A DNA stretch of 64,000 nucleotides from Gammaproteobacteria bacterium (GTDB taxonomy: Bacteria > Pseudomonadota > Gammaproteobacteria > JAIEPX01), in assembly GCA_019748175.1 (NCBI GenBank), contig JAIEPX010000008.1, forward strand, positions 372,001 through 436,000, written 5' to 3'. Positions 19,026-27,957 of this stretch are shown here, one piece after another. The translations under genes and the position numbers were made by a program. The notes under the pieces were generated by a model. That model was given only the letters and a program-made list of their open reading frames with translations, was not told the origin of the DNA and searched no databases. Each line of letters opens with the position of its first letter. Positions within the stretch are counted from its first letter, which is position 1.

Positions 19026-19435
19026 TTGGCATAACCTTTTGTGACACCTCCGCCAGATGTATTCCATGTTATTGCACCGTCATTAATGTTGGGGGTGAGT
19101 ATGTACGTATCTGTTGAGACAAAACCATTGGCGGTGATAGGAGTGACAGTGATTTGACCCTTGGTTACAGACAAAGAGGAGATTCTACCCCGCGCGGTAA
19201 TGATGCCTTCAGGGATACCTGCGCTTCCGGCATCACAGCCTTCTAATGTTCCGAGTCGATGAAAACAATCTGCAACACCGATGGTATAAGGTCCAGTCGC
19301 ATGAACAAGTTCGCTGAAATAAGCTTTACGTGTGTAATCGAGATAGGATGGAATACCGATCGCGGCAATAATTCCAATTATCGCCACCGTAATCATCAGC
19401 TCCATTAACGTGAATCCCAAATTGCGTTTTTCCAC
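19022..19435 (-). CDS. pilA: Type IVa major pilin PilA
   Basis: This is a type IV pilin. The GTG at 19435 is chosen because AAGGAGG lies upstream at ideal spacing; a longer ATG frame from 19477 lacks support. The seven-residue basic leader ends in Gly and is followed by Phe+1 and Glu+5 (NLG/FTLMELM), the site for PilD cleavage and methylation. The hydrophobic helix follows (TVAIIGIIAAIGIPSYLDYTRKAYF). One Cys pair lies in the middle (DCFHRLGTLEGC), but the usual C-terminal Cys loop is absent. Mature length is about 130 residues. It is first in the pilABC operon. Confidence 0.92.
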   Translation of the reverse strand: MEKRNLGFTLMELMITVAIIGIIAAIGIPSYLDYTRKAYFSELVHATGPYTIGVADCFHRLGTLEGCDAGSAGIPEGIITARGRISSLSVTKGQITVTPITANGFVSTDTYILTPNINDGAITWNTSGGGVTKGYAN

Positions 19436-19518
19436 AGGAAATCCTCCTTCGTAGCATAATTTCTGGTATGCTAGCACTTTTTTATGTCTGGTCCATTACC
19501 GTAGTTGGAGAATGAAAA

Positions 19519-20253
19519 TTGTTTGATCAAATTAAAATAATTTTAGTAAACACCTCTCATCCAGGAAATATTGGGGCAGCAGCACGTGCGATGAAAAATA
19601 TGGGGCTAAAAAATTTAGTGCTGGTTCAGCCCAAAGAATTTCCTCATGCAGAAGCGACTGCTCGTGCTGCTGGAGCTGATGATTTATTGGAGCATGCAGT
19701 TGTCGTTGAAAATTTGACTGATGCGATTAGTGATAGTCATTTTGTTGTTGGCACAAGTGCACGATTGCGTTCAGTTGCATGGCCCTTAAGTGATCCACGG
19801 CGATGCATTGAGAAAATAATTCCTCGGCTGCGGGACCAACAAAAAATTGCCTTTGTTTTTGGTAATGAGCAATCGGGACTATCAAATGATGAGCTCGCTC
19901 TATGCCATGCTCATTTGCACATTCCCTGCGACGAAGACTTTAGTTCCTTAAATGTTGCAGCTGCAGTGCAAATAGTTACCTATGAATTGCGAATGGCTCT
20001 TCAACAAAAACATGATATTGAGCTAGACTATGAAATAGAAAGTCGTCCAGTGACTGCGGATGAAATGGAAAAATTCTTTGTTAGTTTACAGGGCTGTTTG
20101 ATTCATTTGGGGTATCTAAACCCTAGTCATCCGAAAAAGTTAATGTTGCGACTTCGAAGATTATTTAATCGTGCGATCATAGAAGAGAATGAAATGAATA
20201 TTTTAAGAGGCGTCTTAAATTCAATTGTAGATCACACTGTGGAGAAACAATAG
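19519..20253 (+). CDS. trmJ: tRNA (cytidine/uridine-2'-O-)-methyltransferase TrmJ
   Basis: TrmJ methylates the 2'-OH of residue 32 in several tRNAs using S-adenosylmethionine. The SPOUT fold is recognisable: HPGNIGAAARAMKNMGL near the N-terminus, VGTSAR, and the knot motifs FGNEQSGLSNDEL and SSLNVAAAVQI. The length of 244 residues is normal. The start is TTG at 19519 with GGAG upstream; an ATG at 19512 is out of frame and stops at once. The last base is shared with the iscS GTG, so the two genes are coupled. It is divergent from pilA. Confidence 0.95.
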   Translation: MFDQIKIILVNTSHPGNIGAAARAMKNMGLKNLVLVQPKEFPHAEATARAAGADDLLEHAVVVENLTDAISDSHFVVGTSARLRSVAWPLSDPRRCIEKIIPRLRDQQKIAFVFGNEQSGLSNDELALCHAHLHIPCDEDFSSLNVAAAVQIVTYELRMALQQKHDIELDYEIESRPVTADEMEKFFVSLQGCLIHLGYLNPSHPKKLMLRLRRLFNRAIIEENEMNILRGVLNSIVDHTVEKQ

Positions 20254-21434
20254 TGCGCCTTCCCGTGTATCTCGACAATATGGCGACTACGCCAGTGGAC
20301 CCACGTGTCACAAAAAAAATGTTAGGATTTCTAGAGGTGAGCGGACATTTTGGAAATCCTGCATCGACCACTCACAGCTATGGTTGGCAGGCCAGTGAAT
20401 CCGTTGAAATGGCTCGTGCACAAGTTGCATCTTGTATCGGTGCAAATACCGAAGAAATTATATGGACCTCTGGTGCAACAGAAGCGAATAATTTGGCAAT
20501 TATCGGCGCAGCTCGTTTTTATTCCCGCAAAGGAAAACATATTATCACTGCTAAAACCGAGCATAAAGCGGTCTTAGATCCGTGTAGAGCACTTACAAAA
20601 GAAGGATTTGAAATAACGTATTTGGAACCTGATGCGCAGGGTATCATTCATCCTGAAAAACTGGAAAAGGCTATTAGAAAAGACACTATTCTAGTTTCGT
20701 TAATGCATGTCAACAATGAAATTGGATTGGTGCAAGATATTGCGAGTTATGCTGAGATTACTCGACCTCATGGAATTTTGCTACACACCGATGCAGCACA
20801 AAGTTGCGGTAAAGTGAAAGTGGATGTCAAAGAAATGGACGTTGATTTTCTCTCATTATCTGCGCATAAAGTCTATGGTCCTAAAGGAATTGGTGCTCTT
20901 TACATACGTCGAGAACCGCGTGTCCATGTTGAGCCTTTAATATATGGAGGAGGGCATGAAAAAGGATTGCGTTCTGGCACTTTACCGACGCATTTAATTG
21001 TAGGGATGGCAGAAGCTTTTATGATTGCGCAAGCAGAATTCGTTGATGAAACACTAAGAATTAAATTATTACGCGATCAACTATGGGATAAGATTTCTCA
21101 GATTGAAAACATTCACCTTCATGGTGATCAATCAAATCGCGTTGCGAATAATCTTAATATAGGATTTGATTACGTTGATGGTGAAGCATTGTTAATGGCC
21201 TTGCAAGATATTGCTGTTTCTACAGGTTCAGCCTGTACATCAGCATCACTGGAGCCTTCTCATGTACTATTAGCGATGGGAGTTCCTTCACTTCTGGCCC
21301 ATGCTTCGATGCGATTGAGTTTAGGACGCTTTACCACAGCTCAGGAAATTGAGTTTGCCATTGATGTGATACAGAAAGGCGTCGCTCGATTACGAAATTT
21401 ATCTCCACTTTGGGAGGAAAGAAAACATGATTAG
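20253..21434 (+). CDS. iscS: Cysteine desulfurase IscS
   Basis: IscS takes sulfur from cysteine with a PLP cofactor and passes it as a persulfide to scaffolds and tRNA thiolation enzymes. It shows YLDNMATTPVD, SGATEANNLAI, the Schiff-base Lys in SAHKVYGPKG and the mobile-loop Cys in STGSACTSASLEPSHVL. The length is 393 residues (family about 400). The GTG start overlaps the trmJ stop by one base. The next gene, an IscU-like scaffold, overlaps the 3' end by eight bases. No hscBA or fdx follows. Confidence 0.95.
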   Translation: MRLPVYLDNMATTPVDPRVTKKMLGFLEVSGHFGNPASTTHSYGWQASESVEMARAQVASCIGANTEEIIWTSGATEANNLAIIGAARFYSRKGKHIITAKTEHKAVLDPCRALTKEGFEITYLEPDAQGIIHPEKLEKAIRKDTILVSLMHVNNEIGLVQDIASYAEITRPHGILLHTDAAQSCGKVKVDVKEMDVDFLSLSAHKVYGPKGIGALYIRREPRVHVEPLIYGGGHEKGLRSGTLPTHLIVGMAEAFMIAQAEFVDETLRIKLLRDQLWDKISQIENIHLHGDQSNRVANNLNIGFDYVDGEALLMALQDIAVSTGSACTSASLEPSHVLLAMGVPSLLAHASMRLSLGRFTTAQEIEFAIDVIQKGVARLRNLSPLWEERKHD

Positions 21435-21798
21435 CTTAAAATCTTACAGCCCGCAACTGGTTGAACATTTTAATCATCCACAAAATGTTGGGCATTTTGA
21501 TGAACACGATCCTGATGTGCACACAGGGCGTGCAGGATGTATTGAGAGTGGGGATTGTGTTCGAATTCAACTCAGAATTCGTGATGGAATAATTGAAGAT
21601 ATTTGTTTCAAGGCTCAAGGATCTTGTGCAACCATCGCAGTAGCTTCGTGGGTCACTGAAAAAGTTCATCATCAAACTGTAGCTGAAATACAAAAACTGA
21701 CCCCGGAAGTCATTCTAACCGAACTCCAAATACAACCAGTAAAGAAACACTCCGTATTGATAGTTCTTGATGCTCTTCAAAAGGCGTCGCGTTGTTAA
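21427..21798 (+). CDS. IscU/NifU-like Fe-S scaffold with displaced cysteines
   Basis: The fold is clearly IscU-like: VEHFNHPQNVGHFDEHD, then RDGIIEDICFKAQGSC, VTEKVHHQTV and IQPVKKHS. In E. coli IscU the cluster ligands lie in CGD, YGCGS and IHCS. Here these read Ser-Gly-Asp-Cys (residues 41-44), QGSC (Cys67 one residue late) and KHSV (Cys replaced by Ser). Other cysteines are at 38, 60 and the C-terminus. So the canonical three-Cys site is not conserved and either a different site or a non-scaffold role is possible. It follows iscS with an eight-base overlap, so it is surely a partner. The length of 123 residues is normal. Confidence 0.85.
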   Translation: MISLKSYSPQLVEHFNHPQNVGHFDEHDPDVHTGRAGCIESGDCVRIQLRIRDGIIEDICFKAQGSCATIAVASWVTEKVHHQTVAEIQKLTPEVILTELQIQPVKKHSVLIVLDALQKASRC

Positions 21799-22016
21799 AT
21801 CTTGACCTTTGCAAATATAAGGCATCAATCTTTAGTGGGGGCTGTATAAATAACCGCGTAGATCTTGCCCAGTCCACTATCGCCTTAGATTCTATTGAGC
21901 CTACCTGATATTTACCTTCATCCGGCAGCAATTGCGTTAAAAACCTCTCTTAGTTGACAATTTTTATTAGTCAATTCAGTTAGCTATTTCCCCTTCCGAA
22001 TACCCTGAAAATACAG

Positions 22017-22022
22017 TATAAT
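22017..22022 (+). promoter_or_regulatory. -10 box of the ndk promoter
   Basis: A perfect TATAAT lies 31 bases upstream of the ndk start. A weak -35 (TTCCGA, 21994-21999) is 17 bases before it. The rest of the 254-base gap after the IscU-like gene holds a lone TTGACA (21954) without a matching -10, and nothing else I can name. Confidence 0.5.
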
Positions 22023-22052
22023 CATCTGTTTATTTGTCACATAGGAGTTATT

Positions 22053-22487
22053 ATGGCTATTGAGCGAACATTATCGATTATCAAACCTGATGCGGTCGGT
22101 AAGAACGTTATTGGTGAGATTTTGAGCCGATTTGAGGCGAATGGGTTACAGATTATTGGGGCAAAAATGCTACGGTTATCTAAAGATCAGGCCCAACAAT
22201 TTTATGCTATACACAATGAACGCCCGTTTTTTAATGATCTGGTCGATTTCATGATCTCAGGTCCTGTGATGGTCCTTGCGCTTGAAGGTGAAGACGCGGT
22301 ATTACGTAATCGCGAGTTAATGGGTGCTACAAACCCTAAAGACGCTGCTCCAGGAACGATCCGTGCAGACTTTGCTGATTCTATAGACGCTAATGCTGTT
22401 CATGGCTCTGATAGTCTTGAGAATGCGACTGTTGAAATCAAATTTTTCTTTAACAACGACCTGTTGCCGAGAAATGCTGAAAATTGA
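22053..22487 (+). CDS. ndk: Nucleoside diphosphate kinase
   Basis: Ndk balances NTP pools by moving the gamma-phosphate through a phosphohistidine. The sequence is canonical: [18 protein letters not shown] at the start, [18 protein letters not shown], and the catalytic His in [12 protein letters not shown]. The length of 144 residues is standard. An ATAGGAG site precedes the ATG. It has its own promoter candidate, and its 3' end overlaps the rlmN start by 14 bases. Confidence 0.98.
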   Translation: MAIERTLSIIKPDAVGKNVIGEILSRFEANGLQIIGAKMLRLSKDQAQQFYAIHNERPFFNDLVDFMISGPVMVLALEGEDAVLRNRELMGATNPKDAAPGTIRADFADSIDANAVHGSDSLENATVEIKFFFNNDLLPRNAEN

Positions 22488-23670
22488 AAATAACAGTAAA
22501 ATCAATCTGTTAGACTTCAATCGTCAAGCGTTAGGTGAGTATTTTGCTCAAATTGGCGAAAAGCCTTTTCGAGCTCAACAAGTCTTCAAATGGATGCACC
22601 AAGTGGGCGAAACGGATTTCGCCGCGATGTCAAATCTCAGTCTAGCCTTACGAGAACGATTGGCTGAAACAGCAGAAATTAGAGTTCCTGAGCTGGTCAC
22701 TGAACAAAAGTCCAGCGATGGGACATGCAAATGGCTGCTGCGTCTCGCTGATGGCAATTGTATTGAAACGGTTTATATCCCTAGTCATCGAAATTCTCAG
22801 TCAGAATCTGAGGTTAATGATGAACCTCCCGATCTCGTGTTGTCACGAGGCACTCTTTGTGTGTCTTCTCAAGTAGGATGTGCTTTAGATTGCAGTTTTT
22901 GTTCTACAGGTAAGCAAGGCTTTAGCCGAAATCTTACTGTGGGTGAAATCATTGCTCAGGTGTGGTTCGCGACTCGATCGTTGGCAAAATCAGGTTCAGC
23001 GAATGAGCATGCTGTCACCAATGTAGTGATGATGGGAATGGGAGAGCCCTTACTCAACTATGATAACGTTGTAGCTGCGATGGACATTATGATGGATGAT
23101 TTAGCTTACGGTTTGTCGAAATATCGCGTGACCTTGAGTACCTCCGGACTGATTCCTGCCATGCGAAAACTAAAAGAAGATAGCCCTGTGTCTTTAGCCG
23201 TTTCTTTACACGCAGCCAATGATGAGCTTCGCAATATCTTAGTTCCGGTTAACAAAAAATATCATCTTGCTGATTTAATGCAGGCTTGCAAAGATTATTT
23301 TATTGGGCAAAATAAGCGTTATGTTACCTTTGAGTATGTTATGCTGGCTGGCGTTAATGATCAGCGAGAGCATGCTCAACAGCTCATTGAATTGGTGAAA
23401 GGAGTGCCTTGTAAAATTAATTTGATTCCTTTCAATCCATTTCCAAAAACAACGTATGTTTGTTCAAGTACAAAAGTGATTGATGAGTTTCAGAGGATTT
23501 TAATGAACGCGGGATTAAATACCATCGTTCGAAGGACTCGAGGCGCAGATGTAGATGCTGCTTGTGGACAACTTGTAGGAAAAGTGACCGACCGAACACA
23601 GCGAAGTGCTAAATGGGCTCAGAAAACTATGATTCCTATCGTAGTAGAGGAAGCTCAATCTGCGAATTAA
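22474..23670 (+). CDS. rlmN: Dual-specificity rRNA/tRNA (adenine-C2)-methyltransferase RlmN
   Basis: RlmN is a radical-SAM enzyme that methylates C2 of A2503 in 23S rRNA and A37 in tRNAs. The radical-SAM motif CALDCSFC and [12 protein letters not shown] are present, as are the N-terminal [13 protein letters not shown] and FRAQQVFKW. The ATG at 22474 gives a 398-residue protein that begins as homologues do; an ATG at 22393 only adds residues read from ndk out of frame. It overlaps ndk. In relatives pilF follows rlmN, but here rodZ follows after 73 bases. Confidence 0.96.
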   Translation: MLKIENNSKINLLDFNRQALGEYFAQIGEKPFRAQQVFKWMHQVGETDFAAMSNLSLALRERLAETAEIRVPELVTEQKSSDGTCKWLLRLADGNCIETVYIPSHRNSQSESEVNDEPPDLVLSRGTLCVSSQVGCALDCSFCSTGKQGFSRNLTVGEIIAQVWFATRSLAKSGSANEHAVTNVVMMGMGEPLLNYDNVVAAMDIMMDDLAYGLSKYRVTLSTSGLIPAMRKLKEDSPVSLAVSLHAANDELRNILVPVNKKYHLADLMQACKDYFIGQNKRYVTFEYVMLAGVNDQREHAQQLIELVKGVPCKINLIPFNPFPKTTYVCSSTKVIDEFQRILMNAGLNTIVRRTRGADVDAACGQLVGKVTDRTQRSAKWAQKTMIPIVVEEAQSAN

Positions 23671-23743
23671 TATTTGATGGAATACATAGTAGTTTCCTCC
23701 ATAAGAGTGAACTTCTAGCCAATAGATAACTTGGAGAGTGGAA

Positions 23744-24709
23744 ATGATTGATAATGAGTCAAACGACGAAGCAAGCACTGATGAAGTGCCCAGAGAAAAG
23801 CTGGGAGTCACTCTTCAACGTGCTCGAGAGTTTAAAGGCCTGAGAACTGAAGATGTTGCTCATCGATTAAATTTAAGTACACAACGCATTTATGATATGG
23901 AAAATGATGATTATCGTTTTGCTGGTGCTGAGACCTATGCAAAAGGTTATTTACGTTCTTACGCGAAATTATTAGGGCTTGATCCTGATTTGCTCGTACG
24001 CGAATTTGACCGATTAAAATATACTGACACAATTGAGCGCCACGAAACGAAACTACTTGTGAGACGTCAATTTTCTTCAGGCGATCGATGGATACGCTGG
24101 GTAACTTATAGCATCGGAATGATTTTGATTTTTTTAGTGGCGATTTGGTGGCGTGGGCAACCTAATCACTCTATTGCACCTACTGTTGCGACTGATTCCA
24201 CTGATCAAACAAGCACAGATATTACTGCTCAAGCGACACAAAAAACAGAAGCGACGAATAATCAATCTACTGAAGCGCAAAGTGAAAGCACTAGTCTTTT
24301 GCCTAAATCTGAAGCTCAACCCAATAGTCTTGAGTCTTCTTTATCGCAACCAGGAACTCAAACAAAAGATTCTGATAGTAAAAAGACGACCACTCAAACT
24401 CCAGATCCAGCAGCAACTCAGAAAGAAGCAAATACTGTTACATCGTCTACGACTGCAGATCCAAAATTATCGTCGAATCAAAATACTACAAAACCAACGG
24501 CTGTTACTCCTGCAGCTGCAGATGAAGAAAGCGACGATTCCGAAGAGAGTGATGAAGACACTGATACAAATGCCGATAGCTCCACGATCACGAAAAAACA
24601 CAGTTGGTATCAAATCAAACCGTTTAAACCTAAAGTGTTAGTTGGACAGCGAGATCGAGAAGAGCGGGCACTACTTCAAGAACTCGAAAAAGTATTTGGT
24701 AGAGGATAA
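23744..24709 (+). CDS. rodZ: RodZ-like cytoskeletal HTH membrane protein, atypical C-terminus
   Basis: RodZ links MreB filaments to the rod-growth machinery. Residues about 17-85 form the helix-turn-helix ([46 protein letters not shown]). A single membrane span lies at about 115-138. The expected periplasmic beta domain (DUF4115) is not visible: about 140 residues of Thr/Ser/Gln/Asp-rich linker lead to a short basic end, [10 protein letters not shown], and [14 protein letters not shown]. The ATG at 23744 has GGAG seven bases upstream. ispG, usually next, is absent, and hisS starts six bases after the stop. Confidence 0.82.
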   Translation: MIDNESNDEASTDEVPREKLGVTLQRAREFKGLRTEDVAHRLNLSTQRIYDMENDDYRFAGAETYAKGYLRSYAKLLGLDPDLLVREFDRLKYTDTIERHETKLLVRRQFSSGDRWIRWVTYSIGMILIFLVAIWWRGQPNHSIAPTVATDSTDQTSTDITAQATQKTEATNNQSTEAQSESTSLLPKSEAQPNSLESSLSQPGTQTKDSDSKKTTTQTPDPAATQKEANTVTSSTTADPKLSSNQNTTKPTAVTPAAADEESDDSEESDEDTDTNADSSTITKKHSWYQIKPFKPKVLVGQRDREERALLQELEKVFGRG

Positions 24710-24714
24710 AAAAC

Positions 24715-25983
24715 GTGGTAGCTATCATCCAAGCAATTCGAGGAATGAATGATATTCTGCCCTCACAATCCCCCTATTGGCAGTATATTGAAAAATTATT
24801 AGCTGATTTGATGGCGCGATACACCTATCAAGAAATTCGATTACCCGTTTTAGAACAAACAATTTTATTTAAACGCACGATCGGTGAAGTGACAGATATT
24901 GTTGAAAAAGAAATGTACACTTTTACTGATCGAAATGAAGATCAACTCAGTTTGCGTCCTGAAGGAACTGCAGGAACTGTACGTGCTTGCATAGAGCACG
25001 GTTTATTAAATTCGCAGCAACGATTTTGGTACTTAGGCCCGATGTTTAGACGAGAACGACCACAAAAAGGCCGCTATCGTCAGTTTTTTCAATTCGGTGT
25101 CGAATCATTTGGAATTTCTGGTCCTGATATTGATGCTGAACAACTTTTTATGATGGCTCGATTTTGGAAAGAATTAGGAATTGAAGAACACGTTCGTCTG
25201 GAATTAAACTCGCTAGGGACATTAGAAACCCGTCAACGTTATCGTGAAGATCTTGTTCGTTATTTTAGTGAAAATATTGAATTATTGGATGAAGATTCTC
25301 AACGACGTTTAACGTCGAATCCCCTAAGAATTCTTGATAGTAAAAATCCTGCTATGAAATCACTCATCACGAATGCACCTATTCTACCCGATTATTTAGA
25401 TGATGAATCAAAGGCGCATTTTTCAGGACTGCGCGATTTGTTGGATGCAGCTGGAATAAAATATGTTTTAAATCCGTACTTAGTTCGTGGGCTCGATTAT
25501 TACGGAAGAACAGTTTACGAATGGACAACAGAACAATTAGGTGCTCAAGGTACATTATGTGCAGGTGGTCGTTATGATTCTTTAGTCGAAACTTTAGGCG
25601 GGAAAGCGACTCCGGCTGTAGGTTTCGCCATGGGTTTGGAAAGGGTGATATTGCTATTAGAATCCATTTATACTCCTGATGATAAACCTCATGTTTATAT
25701 GATTGTTATGGGAGATAATGCAATTCAAGCAGGATTATTGTTAAGTGAAAAATTGCGTGACCAAATGCCTAATTTACGTTTAGTAATGAATTGTGGCGGT
25801 GGAAATTTTAAAGCCCAATTTAAAAGGGCAGATAAAAGCGGAGCAAAAATAGCGTTCATTATTGCTGAAGATGAATTAGCGCGTGGTGTGGTTTCGGTGA
25901 AATATTTACGTGAAGAACGTGAGCAAGAAACACATACGCAAGATAAATTAGCTGCTTTAATTAAGCAATCATGTTTTGAGTAA
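24715..25983 (+). CDS. hisS: Histidyl-tRNA synthetase
   Basis: HisRS is a class II synthetase charging tRNA-His. Motifs seen: IRGMNDILP at the start, [12 protein letters not shown], the motif 2 region [18 protein letters not shown], and the His-specific [15 protein letters not shown] and AGGRYDSL. The length of 422 residues is standard. The start is GTG at 24715, with AGAGGA lying within the rodZ end, so expression is likely coupled. yfgM follows after 57 bases that include the small palindrome AGGTCAGACCT. Confidence 0.97.
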   Translation: MVAIIQAIRGMNDILPSQSPYWQYIEKLLADLMARYTYQEIRLPVLEQTILFKRTIGEVTDIVEKEMYTFTDRNEDQLSLRPEGTAGTVRACIEHGLLNSQQRFWYLGPMFRRERPQKGRYRQFFQFGVESFGISGPDIDAEQLFMMARFWKELGIEEHVRLELNSLGTLETRQRYREDLVRYFSENIELLDEDSQRRLTSNPLRILDSKNPAMKSLITNAPILPDYLDDESKAHFSGLRDLLDAAGIKYVLNPYLVRGLDYYGRTVYEWTTEQLGAQGTLCAGGRYDSLVETLGGKATPAVGFAMGLERVILLLESIYTPDDKPHVYMIVMGDNAIQAGLLLSEKLRDQMPNLRLVMNCGGGNFKAQFKRADKSGAKIAFIIAEDELARGVVSVKYLREEREQETHTQDKLAALIKQSCFE

Positions 25984-26040
25984 GGTCAGACCTGGATACT
26001 GCAAAAATTAATTCAGGTCAAATAAAGAGGAGGATATTTT

Positions 26041-26688
26041 ATGTCAGTGTTAGCGAATGAACAGGAACAGATAGAGGCTATCAAAAATTGGTGGAAAAAT
26101 TACGGAAAAATTTCTTTATTAGTTTTCTTGATCGGAATTAGTGCTTCGTACGGATGGAGAATGTGGCAGCGATCTCAATCTGCTTTTAATGAGCAGGCGT
26201 CGCTGATTTATGATCAAATGTTATCGAGTTTCAATCAACATAATCAAGATGCGTTGATTGCTCAAGCGAATTCGTTAGCAACTGATTACAAAAAAACACC
26301 TTATGCAAGTATGGCTGATTTTATGTTGGCTCATCTTGCTGTAGAAAAAGGCGATTTTGATAAAGCGTACAAAGAATTAAAAGTCATCATGGACAATAGC
26401 AAAGATTCAAAAATTCGCCAAATTGCACGTGTTCGTGCAGCTCGAATTTTACTCGCGAAACATGAGTTGAAAGAAGCGTTGGCTCTTTTAGATAAAGTGG
26501 ATGATTCTATTTTCCTGCCGCAAATCAACGAGGTGAAAGGTGATATTTTTGTTGCAATGGGTGATACGACTAAAGCACGTGATTCGTATAAAGCAGCATT
26601 GAATGCAACAGAAAAAGGCGAATTTAACCGTTCACTGCTCGAGATGAAGTTTGAGCAATTATCTGCTCACTCGAATGCATTAGCTTAG
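26041..26688 (+). CDS. yfgM: YfgM, ancillary SecYEG-associated TPR protein
   Basis: YfgM is a single-pass inner-membrane protein with a periplasmic TPR-like domain that associates with SecYEG and PpiD. The N-terminus carries the charged cytoplasmic start NEQEQIEAIKNWWKNYGK, then the span ISLLVFLIGISASYGW (about residues 24-40). TPR-like helices follow, with ARVRAARILLAKHELKEALALL typical of the family. The length of 215 residues is normal. A strong GAGGAGG site precedes the ATG. It sits in the usual hisS-yfgM-bamB order. Confidence 0.93.
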   Translation: MSVLANEQEQIEAIKNWWKNYGKISLLVFLIGISASYGWRMWQRSQSAFNEQASLIYDQMLSSFNQHNQDALIAQANSLATDYKKTPYASMADFMLAHLAVEKGDFDKAYKELKVIMDNSKDSKIRQIARVRAARILLAKHELKEALALLDKVDDSIFLPQINEVKGDIFVAMGDTTKARDSYKAALNATEKGEFNRSLLEMKFEQLSAHSNALA

Positions 26689-26697
26689 GAGAAAAAT

Positions 26698-27840
26698 ATG
26701 CGAATTAAAAGTCGATTAGTAGCGTTGTCATTAATAACCCTAATTTCAGGGTGTGCAATGGATGATCGTGAAGTTGAACGTGTAGCACCACTTGCAAAAT
26801 TTAATTCTTCGATGAATGTCGGAGTTGCTTGGAGCTCCTCATCAGGTGGTGGACGTGGAACCAGCGGGCATTATTTACGAATGCAGCATGATATTGCGCA
26901 TGAAAAAGTATATACGGCGAGTTATCAAGGTGTAGTGACTGCATCGAATGCCAATACCGGAAATATTTTGTGGAAAAAAGAATTAAAACAAAATATTAGT
27001 AGCGGTGTTGCTGTTCAAAATAATTTAGTGGTTGTGGGAACAACAAACGGTTCCGTTATTGGATTAAATGCACATAATGGGAATGAAGTTTGGCGAGCTC
27101 AAGCTCCTAGCGAAGTAACAGCCACACCTCGAATCGCAGGTGATAGAGTATTAATTAAAACTGAAAGTGGTGATCTTCTAGCGCTAGATAGTGCAACAGG
27201 ACATCATCGATGGTCTTTTCACCAAAATCCTCCTGAATTAATGCTTCGTGGAAGTAGTGCGCCAACTGTTGTAGGCAATCGTGTTTTAGCAGGATTTTCA
27301 GATGGCCAACTCGCTTCGTTAAATTTAGAAAACGGTCGACTCTTGTGGAGTCGTGCTATTGCTTTACCACATGGTGCGAGTGCTGTTGAACGTTTAGTCG
27401 ATATTGGCAGCGAACCGATAGTGCGAGATGGCATTATTTATGTTGTAACCTATCAAGGTAAATTAGCCGCGTTGCAATTGCATGATGGAAGTTTGATCTG
27501 GGAACATGAAATGTCTTCCCAGGTTGGATTGGCAGTCGATGCGTTATCTGTGTACGCCGTTGATGAAAATAGTCATGTCTGGGCCTTGGATCGACAAAGC
27601 GGTCGTGTTCGTTGGCATCAAGATCAGCTGGAAGGTCGAGGCTTAACTCAACCTGTGCTGCATTCGGGTGGGCTCGCTGTTGGCGATAATGAAGGCTATG
27701 TTCATTGGCTATCAGTTCAGAATGGTCAGTTTTTAGCGCGTCATTCAGTCGATTCAAAACGATTATTAGCGACACCACAAATCTACGGTAACCACCTTAT
27801 TGTACTGTCTAGCAGTGGAAAATTAGTCTCGATCAAGTAG
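26698..27840 (+). CDS. bamB: Outer-membrane assembly lipoprotein BamB
   Basis: BamB is the eight-bladed beta-propeller lipoprotein of the BAM complex. The signal ends in the lipobox LISGC with Cys19. PQQ-type blades recur as GTTNGSVIGLNAHNGNEVW, LALDSATGHHRW and WALDRQSGRVRW. The length of 380 residues is standard. AGGAG precedes the ATG nine bases after yfgM, so it is in the same operon. der, downstream, has its own promoter candidate. Confidence 0.96.
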   Translation: MRIKSRLVALSLITLISGCAMDDREVERVAPLAKFNSSMNVGVAWSSSSGGGRGTSGHYLRMQHDIAHEKVYTASYQGVVTASNANTGNILWKKELKQNISSGVAVQNNLVVVGTTNGSVIGLNAHNGNEVWRAQAPSEVTATPRIAGDRVLIKTESGDLLALDSATGHHRWSFHQNPPELMLRGSSAPTVVGNRVLAGFSDGQLASLNLENGRLLWSRAIALPHGASAVERLVDIGSEPIVRDGIIYVVTYQGKLAALQLHDGSLIWEHEMSSQVGLAVDALSVYAVDENSHVWALDRQSGRVRWHQDQLEGRGLTQPVLHSGGLAVGDNEGYVHWLSVQNGQFLARHSVDSKRLLATPQIYGNHLIVLSSSGKLVSIK

Positions 27841-27924
27841 ACTTAGGGGGCGTTAGAAGGAGAAGTGGGCAATTAGAGACTTGACCCCTTCCCCTCTGCC
27901 CTTCATTTATCCCTGATTTTAGGT

Positions 27925-27930
27925 TATAAT
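27925..27930 (+). promoter_or_regulatory. -10 box of a der promoter
   Basis: TATAAT lies 27 bases before the der ATG, with a weak -35 (TTCATT, 27902-27907) at 17-base spacing. The 117-base gap after bamB also holds TTGACCCCTTCC, a degenerate relative of the REP core found at 43.7 and 61.3 kb. Confidence 0.45.
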
Positions 27931-27957
27931 AACGCCTTATTTTAAGAGAAAACCATT

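Noticed and set aside
21954..21959. Perfect TTGACA upstream of ndk
   Set aside because: No -10 lies at 16-18 bases; the TATAAT at 22017 is too far, so I do not call it a promoter element.
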